From assembly GCF_051201035.1 (NCBI RefSeq), contig NZ_JBPODR010000010.1, positions 29,444 to 93,443 on the forward strand: a stretch of 64,000 bases of DNA, read 5' to 3'. The stretch comes from Thermoanaerobacterium thermosulfurigenes. GTDB lineage: Bacteria; Bacillota; Thermoanaerobacteria; Thermoanaerobacterales; Thermoanaerobacteraceae. Within the stretch, counting starts at the first letter, position 1, and each line of letters starts with the position of its first letter. Shown here piece by piece: positions 41,479 to 49,437 of this stretch. The notes under the pieces are model-generated. The model ran no database searches. It saw only the letters and a list, made by a program, of their open reading frames with translations, and was not told the origin of the DNA. The position numbers and the translations under genes are program-made.

Positions 41479-42462
41479 TCATTTAATCAAAAGCTCAGCA
41501 ATTTGCACAGCATTAGATGCGGCGCCTTTTCTGATATTATCTGCAACAATCCACATATTTAATCCGCTGTATACTGTTTCATCACGTCTTAATCTACCCA
41601 CAAATACTTCATCGTGACCTGTTGCGATTGTCGCAACTGGGTATATGTTGTTTTCTGGATCATCCATTAAAACTACTCCAGGGGCATTTTTTAAAATGTT
41701 CTTTAAGTCTTCCATTTGATAAGGTTTTTCAAATTCAATATTGATGCTTTCACTGTGCGAATTCTTAACGGGCACTCTAACCGTCGTAGGTGATACCTTT
41801 ATAGAATTGTCACCCATTATCTTTTTTGTCTCATTGATCATTTTAAGCTCCTCTTTTGTATATCCATCAGGTAAAAATACATCTATATGAGGAATACAGT
41901 TATTTGCTATAGGGTAAGGGAAACATTGATTTTTTTCGCCATTTAATGTTCTTTCAAGGTCATCAACGCCTTTTTTGCCTGCACCAGATACTGCTTGATA
42001 TGTTGAGACGACAATTCTCCTGATTTTGTATCTGTCATGAAGGGGCTTTAGCGGGACTACCATTTGAATCGTTGAACAATTAGGATTTGCTATTATGCCT
42101 TTATTCCATTTAATATCTTGTGGATTTACTTCAGGAACTACCAGTGGTACATTATCATCCATTCGCCATGCGCTGGAGTTGTCAACGACTGTTACTCCTT
42201 TTTCTGCTGCTATAGGAGCGTACATTTTACTTACTGTAGCGCCTGCTGAAAATAATGCTATCTTTATATCTCTATCAAAGCTTTTTTCTGTCAATTCTTC
42301 TACAGTGTATTCATTTCCTTTAAATGTAAGCTTTTGGCCGGCAGTTCTTTTTGAGGCAAACAAATATAAATTGTCCACCGGGAAATTTCTCTCTTCTAAA
42401 ACTTTAATGAACGTTCTTCCTACGAGGCCTGTTGCACCTACGATTGCTACATTGACTCCCAT
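41479..42462 (-). CDS. asd: Aspartate-semialdehyde dehydrogenase
   Basis: NADPH-dependent reduction of aspartyl phosphate to aspartate semialdehyde, the branch point to DAP/lysine, threonine and methionine. The 327-residue protein has the NADP motif VAIVGATGLVGRTF, the catalytic Cys in ANPNCSTIQMV and the SGAGKKG segment. The start was moved to ATG 42462 behind AAGGAGG; the longer frame lacks an SD. First gene of the asd-dapABH operon. The roughly 100-bp upstream region shows no lysine riboswitch or T-box. Confidence 0.95.
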   Translation of the reverse strand: MGVNVAIVGATGLVGRTFIKVLEERNFPVDNLYLFASKRTAGQKLTFKGNEYTVEELTEKSFDRDIKIALFSAGATVSKMYAPIAAEKGVTVVDNSSAWRMDDNVPLVVPEVNPQDIKWNKGIIANPNCSTIQMVVPLKPLHDRYKIRRIVVSTYQAVSGAGKKGVDDLERTLNGEKNQCFPYPIANNCIPHIDVFLPDGYTKEELKMINETKKIMGDNSIKVSPTTVRVPVKNSHSESINIEFEKPYQMEDLKNILKNAPGVVLMDDPENNIYPVATIATGHDEVFVGRLRRDETVYSGLNMWIVADNIRKGAASNAVQIAELLIK

Positions 42463-42570
42463 TATTATCCTCCTTAAAAATAAAAATTCAATGATATAGT
42501 GCAATAAAGTAATTTTGTTATTTAAAATATATCATTATTATTATATGAAGTCAATAAAATAAGGTTATAC

Positions 42571-42599
42571 AAAAATAACCCCTAAAAGAGGTTATTTTT
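42571..42599 (-). terminator. Terminator of the lipoprotein gene
   Basis: 10-bp stem AAAAATAACC / GGTTATTTTT with a 9-nt loop; on the minus strand it ends in TTTTT. The stop codon of the lipoprotein gene lies within it. Confidence 0.75.
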
Positions 42600-43461
42600 G
42601 TGACTTTGATGCTTTTTCAAGCGATTTAATGTCTGTCTCTAAAACGCTTGTTTTGATTTTAGTGATGGTTCCGTCTTTTGATTGTACAGCTTTTTCTAAT
42701 TCGCTAAGACCTGCATCAAATTTATCTGAGGCGTTTTTAGCGTCTTTAGGTAGTTTTATCCTTATGTTTTTCCAAATCGCTTTTATCTCATCTATATCTT
42801 TTAATGCAATATCCCACTTGCCTAAAGATGAATTAAACTCAATGTCCCTGCTGTAAAATCTGAGCTTTTTAATGTCAGGAGGGGATGTCGTCTTAAAGTA
42901 ATTTTCGATTTCAGGCACAAATTTGTAGACATTATTTGCAGCGATCATTGTATCATCTAATGATTTACTGGAAGACTTTGTCGTTAGAATATTTATCGCT
43001 GTGCTTACATTGTTCAGCAAATCGGTACTGGCTCCAGCTTTTGTAGCAATAGGGCTTAAAACATTCCAATTTGTATGTATATCTTTTACGGTTTTATCTA
43101 TTGTGCTCCACGATTTTTCTTCTGGTGACTGTTTTTGCTGTTTTTTATTAGCACCTTTTTCATTAGATTTTCCGCCTCCTTGGCTTTTTGATGAACTTTG
43201 CTTTTTATCCTGAGGCGCTAATGTTGTGGTTGATTGTTGAGCGCTTTTGCCACTTTGGGATTCTTTAAGTTTTTTAGCTTCTTTTATTATTGTGTCGATG
43301 TCGCTTTCGATTTTGGCAAGCTCTTTCGGTGTAGACATTTTTTGAGTCGTGCTGGGTTTTTTCTGCGGAATGGGCTTTTTTTGTTTATTCTTGCAAGCAG
43401 AAAGCTGAAATACTGAAATAAATATCAATAATAGACAGACAATTTTACGATATTTTTTCAT
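42592..43461 (-). CDS. Hypothetical lipoprotein with low-complexity linker
   Basis: A 289-residue protein of unknown function. The signal peptide ends in lipobox LSAC (Cys23). Residues about 24-118 are Lys/Ser/Gln/Pro-rich low complexity (GGGKSNEKGANKKQQKQSP and similar), and the C-terminal roughly 170 residues are predicted helical without a recognised domain. It is probably anchored outside the membrane with the linker spanning the wall. Monocistronic, with a terminator at its stop. Confidence 0.7.
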   Translation of the reverse strand: MKKYRKIVCLLLIFISVFQLSACKNKQKKPIPQKKPSTTQKMSTPKELAKIESDIDTIIKEAKKLKESQSGKSAQQSTTTLAPQDKKQSSSKSQGGGKSNEKGANKKQQKQSPEEKSWSTIDKTVKDIHTNWNVLSPIATKAGASTDLLNNVSTAINILTTKSSSKSLDDTMIAANNVYKFVPEIENYFKTTSPPDIKKLRFYSRDIEFNSSLGKWDIALKDIDEIKAIWKNIRIKLPKDAKNASDKFDAGLSELEKAVQSKDGTITKIKTSVLETDIKSLEKASKSQK

Positions 43462-43623
43462 AGAATCACCTCAATAGATAGTATTGCCAGGATGTTTTAA
43501 TTTAATGAACAGATAATTTTTTTAAAATTTGTAAGGTTGTAAATTTTTGTACTTGCATAAGAAAATTATGGTATAATATAATTATAACGTAGTAGCTAAA
43601 GGCTACATGAAAGGAGAGTGCGT

Positions 43624-43905
43624 ATGTGGAACTATAAAATCAAAAAAGTGTCTGTTTTTTCTGTCTTTAAGTTCACATTGTTATACGGTGTTATAATTGG
43701 AGCTGTTTTAGGTTTAATTGGGGGTCTATTCGGGAGTATAGGAGATGCTAGATTCTTTGGTTCAGGTGTCTTTGGAGGACTCATATTTGGCATAATTTAT
43801 GGGGTGATGCTGGCGCTAATTAGTGCTTTTGGGACATGGATTTTCAATCTCATATCTGGTGTTATAGATGGAATAGATATTGAGCTTGAAAAAAAGGACG
43901 AATGA
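43624..43905 (+). CDS. Small membrane protein, DUF3566-like
   Basis: A 93-residue protein with an N-terminal WNYKIKKVSVFSVFKFTLLYG segment and two Gly-rich hydrophobic helices. This resembles small DUF3566-type transmembrane proteins, but the match is from memory of the pattern only. ATG 43624 is 7 nt after AGGAG; GTG 43618 is too close. An extended -10 (TGGTATAAT) lies near 43570, and a small hairpin GTAGC-TAAAG-GCTAC sits in the 5' UTR at 43592-43606. The glnA promoter begins at its stop codon. Confidence 0.65.
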   Translation: MWNYKIKKVSVFSVFKFTLLYGVIIGAVLGLIGGLFGSIGDARFFGSGVFGGLIFGIIYGVMLALISAFGTWIFNLISGVIDGIDIELEKKDE

Positions 43906-43907
43906 TA

Positions 43908-43936
43908 TTGTTATGTTGAATTTCATGTGTTATAAT
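43908..43936 (+). promoter_or_regulatory. glnA promoter
   Basis: TTGTTA at 43908-43913, 17 bp, TATAAT at 43931-43936 with an upstream TG (extended -10). It would start the transcript near 43943, about 24 nt before the leader hairpin. Confidence 0.55.
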
Positions 43937-43966
43937 TTTGTAAAGTCATACTTTTAGATGGGCAAT

Positions 43967-44022
43967 GGTGTCCTCAATGAAGGAAGATAGAGTCCTTAAT
44001 TGAGTACACCTATTTTTAATTT
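43967..44022 (+). promoter_or_regulatory. glnA leader hairpin, candidate attenuator / ANTAR target
   Basis: GGTGT-CTCAAT-AAGGA (43967-43984) pairs with TCCTT-ATTGAG-ACACC (43993-44010) as a 16-bp stem with two evenly placed one-base internal mismatches and an 8-nt loop. TATTTTTAATTT follows immediately, so it can act as an intrinsic terminator ahead of the glnA SD. The gene after glnA encodes an ANTAR RNA-binding antiterminator. A glnR-encoded antiterminator downstream of glnA has been described for a solventogenic clostridium. That it acts on this hairpin is inference. Confidence 0.6.
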
Positions 44023-44035
44023 AAGGAGGATTGCT

Positions 44036-45370
44036 ATGGGAAACAAATACAGTGCAGAAGACGTATTGAGGATTTCTAAAGAACGTGGTGTTGAGTTCAT
44101 TCATTTGCAGTTTAGTGACATCTTTGGCGTCATGAAAAATGTCTCGATTCCTATTGAGGAGCTTGATAAGGCTTTAAATAACGAAATAATGTTTGACGGA
44201 TCATCAATAGACGGATTCGTTAGAATCGAAGAATCTGATATGTATTTAAGGCCAGATACCGATACATTTGTAATATTCCCATGGAGGACAACAAGTGGTG
44301 TGGAGGCAAGGCTTATTTGTGATATATACAATCCTGATGGTACGCCTTTTGAAGGTGATCCAAGGTATATTCTTAAGAAAAATTTAGAAGAAGCAAAAAA
44401 ATTAGGCTACACTATGAATGTGGGACCAGAATGTGAATTTTATCTGTTTTTGACAGATGAAAAAGGAAATCCTACTACAATCACTCAGGATGCAGCAGGA
44501 TATTTTGATATGGCACCAGTTGATTTAGGAGAAAGCGCTCGAAAGGAAATGGTTTCTACACTAAAAGAAATGGGATTTGCAATAGAGGCATCACACCATG
44601 AAGTAGGACCGGGGCAGCATGAAATAGATTTTAAATATGATGATGCGCTTGCAACGGCAGATAATGTCATGACATTTAAAATGGTAGTAAGGATAATAGC
44701 GCAAAAGCACGGACTTCATGCGACGTTCATGCCTAAACCTGTGTACGGCATTGCAGGTTCTGGTATGCATTTGAATCAGTCACTCATGAAAAACAGTGAA
44801 AATGCTTTTTACGATCCAAGCGACCAGATGGGTCTTAGTAAAGATTGCTATTACTACATTGGAGGCCTTTTGAAACATGCAAAAGCATTAACATCTATAA
44901 CAAATCCTACAGTAAATTCATACAAAAGGCTTGTATCAGGCTTTGAAGCTCCTGTATACATTGCGTGGTCCGGAAGAAATAGAAGTCCCCTCATACGGAT
45001 ACCTGCTAAAAGAGGAAATTCAACAAGGATAGAGCTTAGATCACCTGATCCTTCCAATAATCCGTACTTAGCATTAGCTTGTTCGTTAGCTGCAGGACTT
45101 GATGGCATAAAAAATAAGATAATGCCACCGCCATCTGTTGACAAAAATATTTATGAGATGGACGAAAATGAACTTAAAGAGTTAAACATAGAAAAATTGC
45201 CTGACTCTTTAGAAGAGGCTTTAGTCATTTTAGAAAAAGACGAAGTAATAAAAAATGCGTTAGGTGAACACATATACAACAAATATGTTGAGGCAAAATG
45301 GTCTGAGTGGGATTCCTACAGGACTTACGTCACAAGGTGGGAGATAGACCAATACCTTACTAAGTTTTAA
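44036..45370 (+). CDS. glnA: Glutamine synthetase, type I
   Basis: ATP-dependent formation of glutamine from glutamate and ammonium, a cytosolic dodecamer. The 444 residues match the shorter GSI-alpha subtype, without an obvious adenylylation loop. Visible motifs are FDGSSIDGFVRIEESDM (beta-grasp), NVGPECEFYLF (metal ligand Glu), EVGPGQHEIDFKY, the ATP motif KPVYGIAGSGMHLNQSL and the RIPAKRGNSTRIELRSPD region. ATG 44036 behind AAGGAGG; the frame open upstream covers the leader hairpin and is not coding. It is followed 13 bp on by the ANTAR regulator. Confidence 0.97.
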   Translation: MGNKYSAEDVLRISKERGVEFIHLQFSDIFGVMKNVSIPIEELDKALNNEIMFDGSSIDGFVRIEESDMYLRPDTDTFVIFPWRTTSGVEARLICDIYNPDGTPFEGDPRYILKKNLEEAKKLGYTMNVGPECEFYLFLTDEKGNPTTITQDAAGYFDMAPVDLGESARKEMVSTLKEMGFAIEASHHEVGPGQHEIDFKYDDALATADNVMTFKMVVRIIAQKHGLHATFMPKPVYGIAGSGMHLNQSLMKNSENAFYDPSDQMGLSKDCYYYIGGLLKHAKALTSITNPTVNSYKRLVSGFEAPVYIAWSGRNRSPLIRIPAKRGNSTRIELRSPDPSNNPYLALACSLAAGLDGIKNKIMPPPSVDKNIYEMDENELKELNIEKLPDSLEEALVILEKDEVIKNALGEHIYNKYVEAKWSEWDSYRTYVTRWEIDQYLTKF

Positions 45371-45383
45371 GGTAGGTGTTTTC

Positions 45384-45953
45384 ATGAGTCAGTGGCGCAT
45401 CATAATTGCTGATAGCAATGACTACAGCAGAAGCACACTTAAAGGAATGCTTTTGTCCAGTGGACATCTGGTATATGAAGCGAGAGATGGTGGAAGCGCA
45501 GTTAGGCTGTCTCGCTCCTTGATGCCTGATCTTGTTTTGGTAGATATGGGTATTGTGGGAATGAATGCTTATGAAGTAGCGCATATAATAGATAGCGACA
45601 ATGTAGCACCTGTCATATTGATGACGCAGACCATTCAAAGAGGCTTTATCGAGGAAGTAAAAAACTATTCGGTATTCGCTTATTTGCTAAAACCAATCGA
45701 TAAAGCAGTGTTATTAAGTTTGACTGAATTTGTGATAGAAAATCACAAGAAATATTTGTCTTTAAAAAATGAAATAGAAAGTTTAAAGAAACAAATAGAA
45801 GCCCGCAAGAAAATAGAGAAAGCTAAAGGTCTTTTAATGAAAGTAAAAAAATTAGATGAAGATGAGGCTTACACACTGATGAGGAAGATGAGCATGGACT
45901 CAACTCTTCCTATGGAAGTCATAGCAGAGAGAATATTGACTAAATACTCGTAA
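45384..45953 (+). CDS. ANTAR-domain response regulator (GlnR-like antiterminator)
   Basis: A 189-residue regulator. Residues about 4-120 are a receiver-like domain (IIIADSNDYSRSTLKGML, PDLVLVDMGIVGMNAYE with the would-be phospho-Asp, and LLKPID with the conserved Lys). A coiled-coil linker (about 125-145) and an ANTAR RNA-binding domain follow (about 130-189, KKIEKAKGLLMKVKKLDEDEAYTLMRKMSMD). ANTAR proteins prevent termination by binding paired hairpins in leaders. Position directly after glnA, as with clostridial GlnR, implies nitrogen control of glnA. Confidence 0.9.
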   Translation: MSQWRIIIADSNDYSRSTLKGMLLSSGHLVYEARDGGSAVRLSRSLMPDLVLVDMGIVGMNAYEVAHIIDSDNVAPVILMTQTIQRGFIEEVKNYSVFAYLLKPIDKAVLLSLTEFVIENHKKYLSLKNEIESLKKQIEARKKIEKAKGLLMKVKKLDEDEAYTLMRKMSMDSTLPMEVIAERILTKYS

Positions 45954-45990
45954 AATAAGCTTAAGCACAAATATGTTTTTAATAGCAAAA

Positions 45991-46016
45991 AGGCTATAGG
46001 AGAATTCCTACAGCCT
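45991..46016. terminator. Terminator between the ANTAR gene and the convergent NDH-2 gene
   Basis: AGGCT-TAGGA / TCCTA-AGCCT with one mismatch and a GAAT loop. The minus-strand side ends in TTTTT; the plus side is weakly T-rich. Confidence 0.75.
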
Positions 46017-46021
46017 CTTTA

Positions 46022-47755
46022 TTAAAATACATTAAGTTTTAGTTTTTTCCTTCTAACCCAATGCTTTAATACTTTTGAAAGCCAAGGCATTACATAGTAG
46101 TCGAGACCAAATGCTCTTCCAGCGCCGCCCATTATGGCTATGGCAGTTATGACGTACCACCAGTTGTTGAATGTCGCCATACCTGATAGGTAGAAATTAA
46201 TATGAAGGAATATGGTTCCAAGTGCAGCAATAAACGTAAATAGTCCTACAACAAGCAAAAGACCAATGCCTATTTCAGACAATGTTATTAGTGACTGGAA
46301 GAATATAGCATGAGGAAATATGAATTTTTCCATAAACCAGCCATACCAGGCAGGGACATTTTGCATTGGAGCTGAAGACGCACCAGCGGATAATTTAACT
46401 GATGACAGCCATCCTTCTTGTATGTGCTGTATGCCACTTATTATCCACATTAAACCTAAGAAAACCCTCATAAGGGATAGCCAGAACATATTTGTAGTAA
46501 CAGCTACATGGTTTTCAATTATGCTTAATTTGCCTTTATCAGGCACATCTATAAACTGATCTCTTATATATTGAGCACACATGCCGAGACCACTTAAGCC
46601 AAATAGATAATGCATATTTACAATGTGCTTCATAAATGTAGCTGGGTATCCGGAGAGTCCACCTATGCCAGATAGTTCGGCAATCGCAAACCTTCTTCCT
46701 ACGGATACCATATTTCCGTGAAGATTTAGTTTAAGTTCTTTCTTTGGCGTATTTTTAATGGAAGCGGCAATATTGTATGCGGCGGCATCTGCAGACTGCA
46801 AAGCAGATTCAACCAAAGCAGGCATAGGTTTTCCGTCTTCTCCTACATATGAGGCACTGTCGCCGATAGCATATACGTACGGATTAGATGATTCCATGTA
46901 TTTATTTACTACGATTCTTCCTTTTTTATCTGTATTAAGCCCAATATTGGCAACGAAGCTATTTCCTTGAATGCCGCCTGTCCAAATTAGCGTTTTTGTA
47001 GGAATTTTTTCTCCTGTTTTTAATGTTATACCATCTGGTGTAACGCTGGTGATCATGGAATTTGTCTTGACTTCTACCACGTTTTTGTTGAGGAAATTTA
47101 CTACTTTTTGAACTAAATTTTCTCTGCTGACTGTAGGTAAGATTTTAGGCAATGCTTCCACAAGAGATAGTTTAACTTCATTTCTTGGGATTTTGTATTC
47201 TTTACACAGCCTATTTACCCATTCCATGAGTTCACCTATCATTTCAACTCCGGTAAAACCGCCGCCACCGACTATGAATGTAAGCATTTTTGCTCTCTTT
47301 TGCTTGTCAGTTTCATATTGTGCCTTTTTAAACATTTCGCGAATGTGCTTGTTTATTTTTTCAGCGTCTTTTAAAGACCACAACGTGAAAGCGTGCTCTT
47401 TCATGCCAGGAATTCCAAAATAGGCTGGTTCACTTCCACAAGCTATTATAAGGTAATCATAATCGTATTCAGATGTTTCTGAGTACAACTTCTTGTTTTC
47501 TATGTCAACTTTGGCTATCTCATCTTGCACAATCTTAACGCGTGTGTACTCCAATGCTTCTTTTAATGAAACTTTTACACCTTCAGGTTTTATCCTATTT
47601 CCAGCCACTTCATGTAGCTCTGTAAGGTATGTCTGACTATCATTTTTTTCGATAAGCATTATTTCCACATCGTCGTTAAGCAAATATTTATCAAGCTTTT
47701 GTGCAGCAGTAGCTCCTCCAAATCCGCCGCCCAACACTATTACTTTGACGCTCAT
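46022..47755 (-). CDS. Type II NADH dehydrogenase-like flavoprotein fused to a DoxX domain
   Basis: A 577-residue fusion. Residues about 1-400 form an NDH-2-like FAD/NAD oxidoreductase: VIVLGGGFGGATAAQKL, FIVGGGGFTGVEMIGEL and VYAIGDSASYV are the nucleotide motifs. Residues about 425-577 form a DoxX-type membrane domain with four hydrophobic helices (FWLSLMRVFLGLMWIISGIQH, FFQSLITLSEIGIGLLLVVG and following). The DoxX part should anchor the flavoprotein. The electron acceptor is unclear in an anaerobe with no respiratory genes here. SD AGGAGG before the ATG. Confidence 0.88.
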   Translation of the reverse strand: MSVKVIVLGGGFGGATAAQKLDKYLLNDDVEIMLIEKNDSQTYLTELHEVAGNRIKPEGVKVSLKEALEYTRVKIVQDEIAKVDIENKKLYSETSEYDYDYLIIACGSEPAYFGIPGMKEHAFTLWSLKDAEKINKHIREMFKKAQYETDKQKRAKMLTFIVGGGGFTGVEMIGELMEWVNRLCKEYKIPRNEVKLSLVEALPKILPTVSRENLVQKVVNFLNKNVVEVKTNSMITSVTPDGITLKTGEKIPTKTLIWTGGIQGNSFVANIGLNTDKKGRIVVNKYMESSNPYVYAIGDSASYVGEDGKPMPALVESALQSADAAAYNIAASIKNTPKKELKLNLHGNMVSVGRRFAIAELSGIGGLSGYPATFMKHIVNMHYLFGLSGLGMCAQYIRDQFIDVPDKGKLSIIENHVAVTTNMFWLSLMRVFLGLMWIISGIQHIQEGWLSSVKLSAGASSAPMQNVPAWYGWFMEKFIFPHAIFFQSLITLSEIGIGLLLVVGLFTFIAALGTIFLHINFYLSGMATFNNWWYVITAIAIMGGAGRAFGLDYYVMPWLSKVLKHWVRRKKLKLNVF

Positions 47756-47908
47756 ATAAAAACCTCCTGTTAAAATTATCTATCATCTTGATTATAGCAT
47801 AATTATTTAACAAACAAAAATTTTACAGTAAATGATATCAGTTGATTAAATATAAAAAAACAAATATAATAAATTATGATGTGTTTTATAGGATTGGAGG
47901 GCATAAAA

Positions 47909-48421
47909 CTGTCTGCTAAGAAAATTGTATATGTTTCTATATTGGTTTCACAAGCTTTAGTTTTGAATATAGTTGAAAGCTTTATTCCCGTTCCAATCCC
48001 TGTTCCAGGGATAAAGATCGGGCTTGCTAATATAGTTACTTTAGTAACGATATTGATGTTTGGATTTAAAGAATCCCTTATTGTGGTCACTCTGAGGACA
48101 TTGTTGGCACAATTGCTTGTCGGAAATTTAACGTCATTTTTGTACAGTGTATCCGGTGGTATTTTGAGTGCATGTATTATGTTTTTTGTCTACAAGAGAT
48201 ACAGCAAATACTTTAGCTTAGTTGGTGTAAGTGTTTTTGGCTCTGTTGCCCACAATGTAGGTCAATTGTTTGTTGCGGCGTTAATCATAAACAATTTTCT
48301 TATATTCTCCTATTTACCTGTGCTTATGATTGCTGGAATCATAATGGGTGTCTTTACAGGACTTGTGGCTAATTATTTTAAAAAATACATCAAAAATGTT
48401 AAATACGATTCTAAGTGGTAG
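47909..48421 (+). CDS. Gx transporter / heptaprenyl diphosphate synthase component I-like membrane protein
   Basis: A polytopic protein of about 170 residues of the Gx-transporter family (Pfam Hpre_diP_synt_I), an ECF S-component-like group. VPGIKIGLANIVTLV is the family signature and five or six hydrophobic helices are visible. The best SD, GGAGGG at 47896-47901, points to a rare CTG start at 47909; the ATG at 47876 has no SD. It is immediately followed by the prenyl diphosphate synthase gene. The historical 'component I' name is probably a misnomer for a transporter. Confidence 0.8.
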   Translation: MSAKKIVYVSILVSQALVLNIVESFIPVPIPVPGIKIGLANIVTLVTILMFGFKESLIVVTLRTLLAQLLVGNLTSFLYSVSGGILSACIMFFVYKRYSKYFSLVGVSVFGSVAHNVGQLFVAALIINNFLIFSYLPVLMIAGIIMGVFTGLVANYFKKYIKNVKYDSKW

Positions 48422-48430
48422 GTGTTTGTT

Positions 48431-49390
48431 TTGTTTGACAAATATGAGTTTGTAAAAGAAGATATGAAAAAGATAGATGAATTTATTTTGGCAAATGTCA
48501 AGACTAACTCTCCAACCATAAAAAAAGCGATTGACGATTTGGTTTTGTCTGGGGGCAAAAGGATAAGACCCCTTCTTGTCATCGCTATTGCCAGAATGGG
48601 CGAATACAGTGAGGAGAAAATCATTCCAATAGCAGCTTCTATAGAGATAATGCACATGGCCACGCTTATACATGACGATATCATTGATGATTCAAAGATG
48701 AGGCGTGGACAAAAATCGGTTCAAAGCAAATACGGTAAAGAAACAGCGGTTTTTACTGGCGATTTTTTATTTAGCCAAGCATTTAATTTGATAGCTGATA
48801 TTATTTCAAAAGAAAATTTAAAATTAATTGCGAAGGGCGTTAAGGCTATTTGTGAGGGAGAGATTGAACAATTTGATAATAGATATAATCTGGATTTGAG
48901 CATTAAAAAATATCTAAAAAGAATTTATAGAAAAACTGCTTTATTATTTGCAATTAGCTGTGAATCTGGTGCATCGCAGGCAGGACTTCCAAAAGAAATG
49001 ATAAGAGCTATGCGGCATTTTGGTTTAGAAATAGGTACGGCATTTCAGATTGTCGATGATATTCTTGATTACGAAGGTGTAGAAAGAGTTGTAGGAAAGC
49101 CTTTAGGCAGTGATCTATTAAACGGAATATACACATTGCCTCTTATCTATGCGCTTAAAACGGATCGCAAGAAGGTAATTAAGGGGATTTTGAGGAAGAG
49201 AGATTTAAGTAGAAGAGATGTAAACCGCATAATAAAGGAAGTAAAGTTGAGTGGCGGCATAGACTATGCAAAAGAACTTGCTCTCAAATATGTAAAAAAA
49301 GCTGTTAAGTATTTGGAAGTCATACCAGATTGTGAGCAGAAAAGCTTAATGATGGATATTGCTGATGATGTATTGAAGAGGAATCATTGA
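48431..49390 (+). CDS. Polyprenyl diphosphate synthase (trans-isoprenyl)
   Basis: Elongates allylic diphosphates with IPP to a long-chain prenyl diphosphate. The roughly 319 residues contain GGKRIRP, the first Asp-rich motif LIHDDIIDDSKMRRG, GDFLFSQAF and the second Asp-rich motif FQIVDDILDYEG. TTG at 48431 is 8 nt past AGGTG; GTG 48422 overlaps that SD. It sits directly after the Gx-transporter gene. Chain length cannot be read with certainty; heptaprenyl or octaprenyl is usual for this pair. Confidence 0.92.
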   Translation: MFDKYEFVKEDMKKIDEFILANVKTNSPTIKKAIDDLVLSGGKRIRPLLVIAIARMGEYSEEKIIPIAASIEIMHMATLIHDDIIDDSKMRRGQKSVQSKYGKETAVFTGDFLFSQAFNLIADIISKENLKLIAKGVKAICEGEIEQFDNRYNLDLSIKKYLKRIYRKTALLFAISCESGASQAGLPKEMIRAMRHFGLEIGTAFQIVDDILDYEGVERVVGKPLGSDLLNGIYTLPLIYALKTDRKKVIKGILRKRDLSRRDVNRIIKEVKLSGGIDYAKELALKYVKKAVKYLEVIPDCEQKSLMMDIADDVLKRNH

Positions 49391-49407
49391 TTTTTGATAA
49401 GCATGAT

Positions 49408-49437
49408 AAAAGGACATTTTCAAAAAAATGTCCTTTT
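49408..49437. terminator. Terminator between the prenyl synthase and iadA
   Basis: 13-bp stem AAAAGGACATTTT / AAAATGTCCTTTT with a 4-nt loop, overlapping the end of convergent iadA. Confidence 0.85.

Noticed and set aside
42463..42590. Lysine riboswitch or T-box upstream of asd
   Set aside because: The interval is only about 100 bp, contains no conserved riboswitch or T-box sequence, and its one hairpin is the terminator of the upstream lipoprotein gene.
44000..44035. Upstream extension of glnA
   Set aside because: It lies on the leader hairpin and lacks an SD, while ATG 44036 has AAGGAGG at proper spacing and gives the normal GlnA N-terminus.
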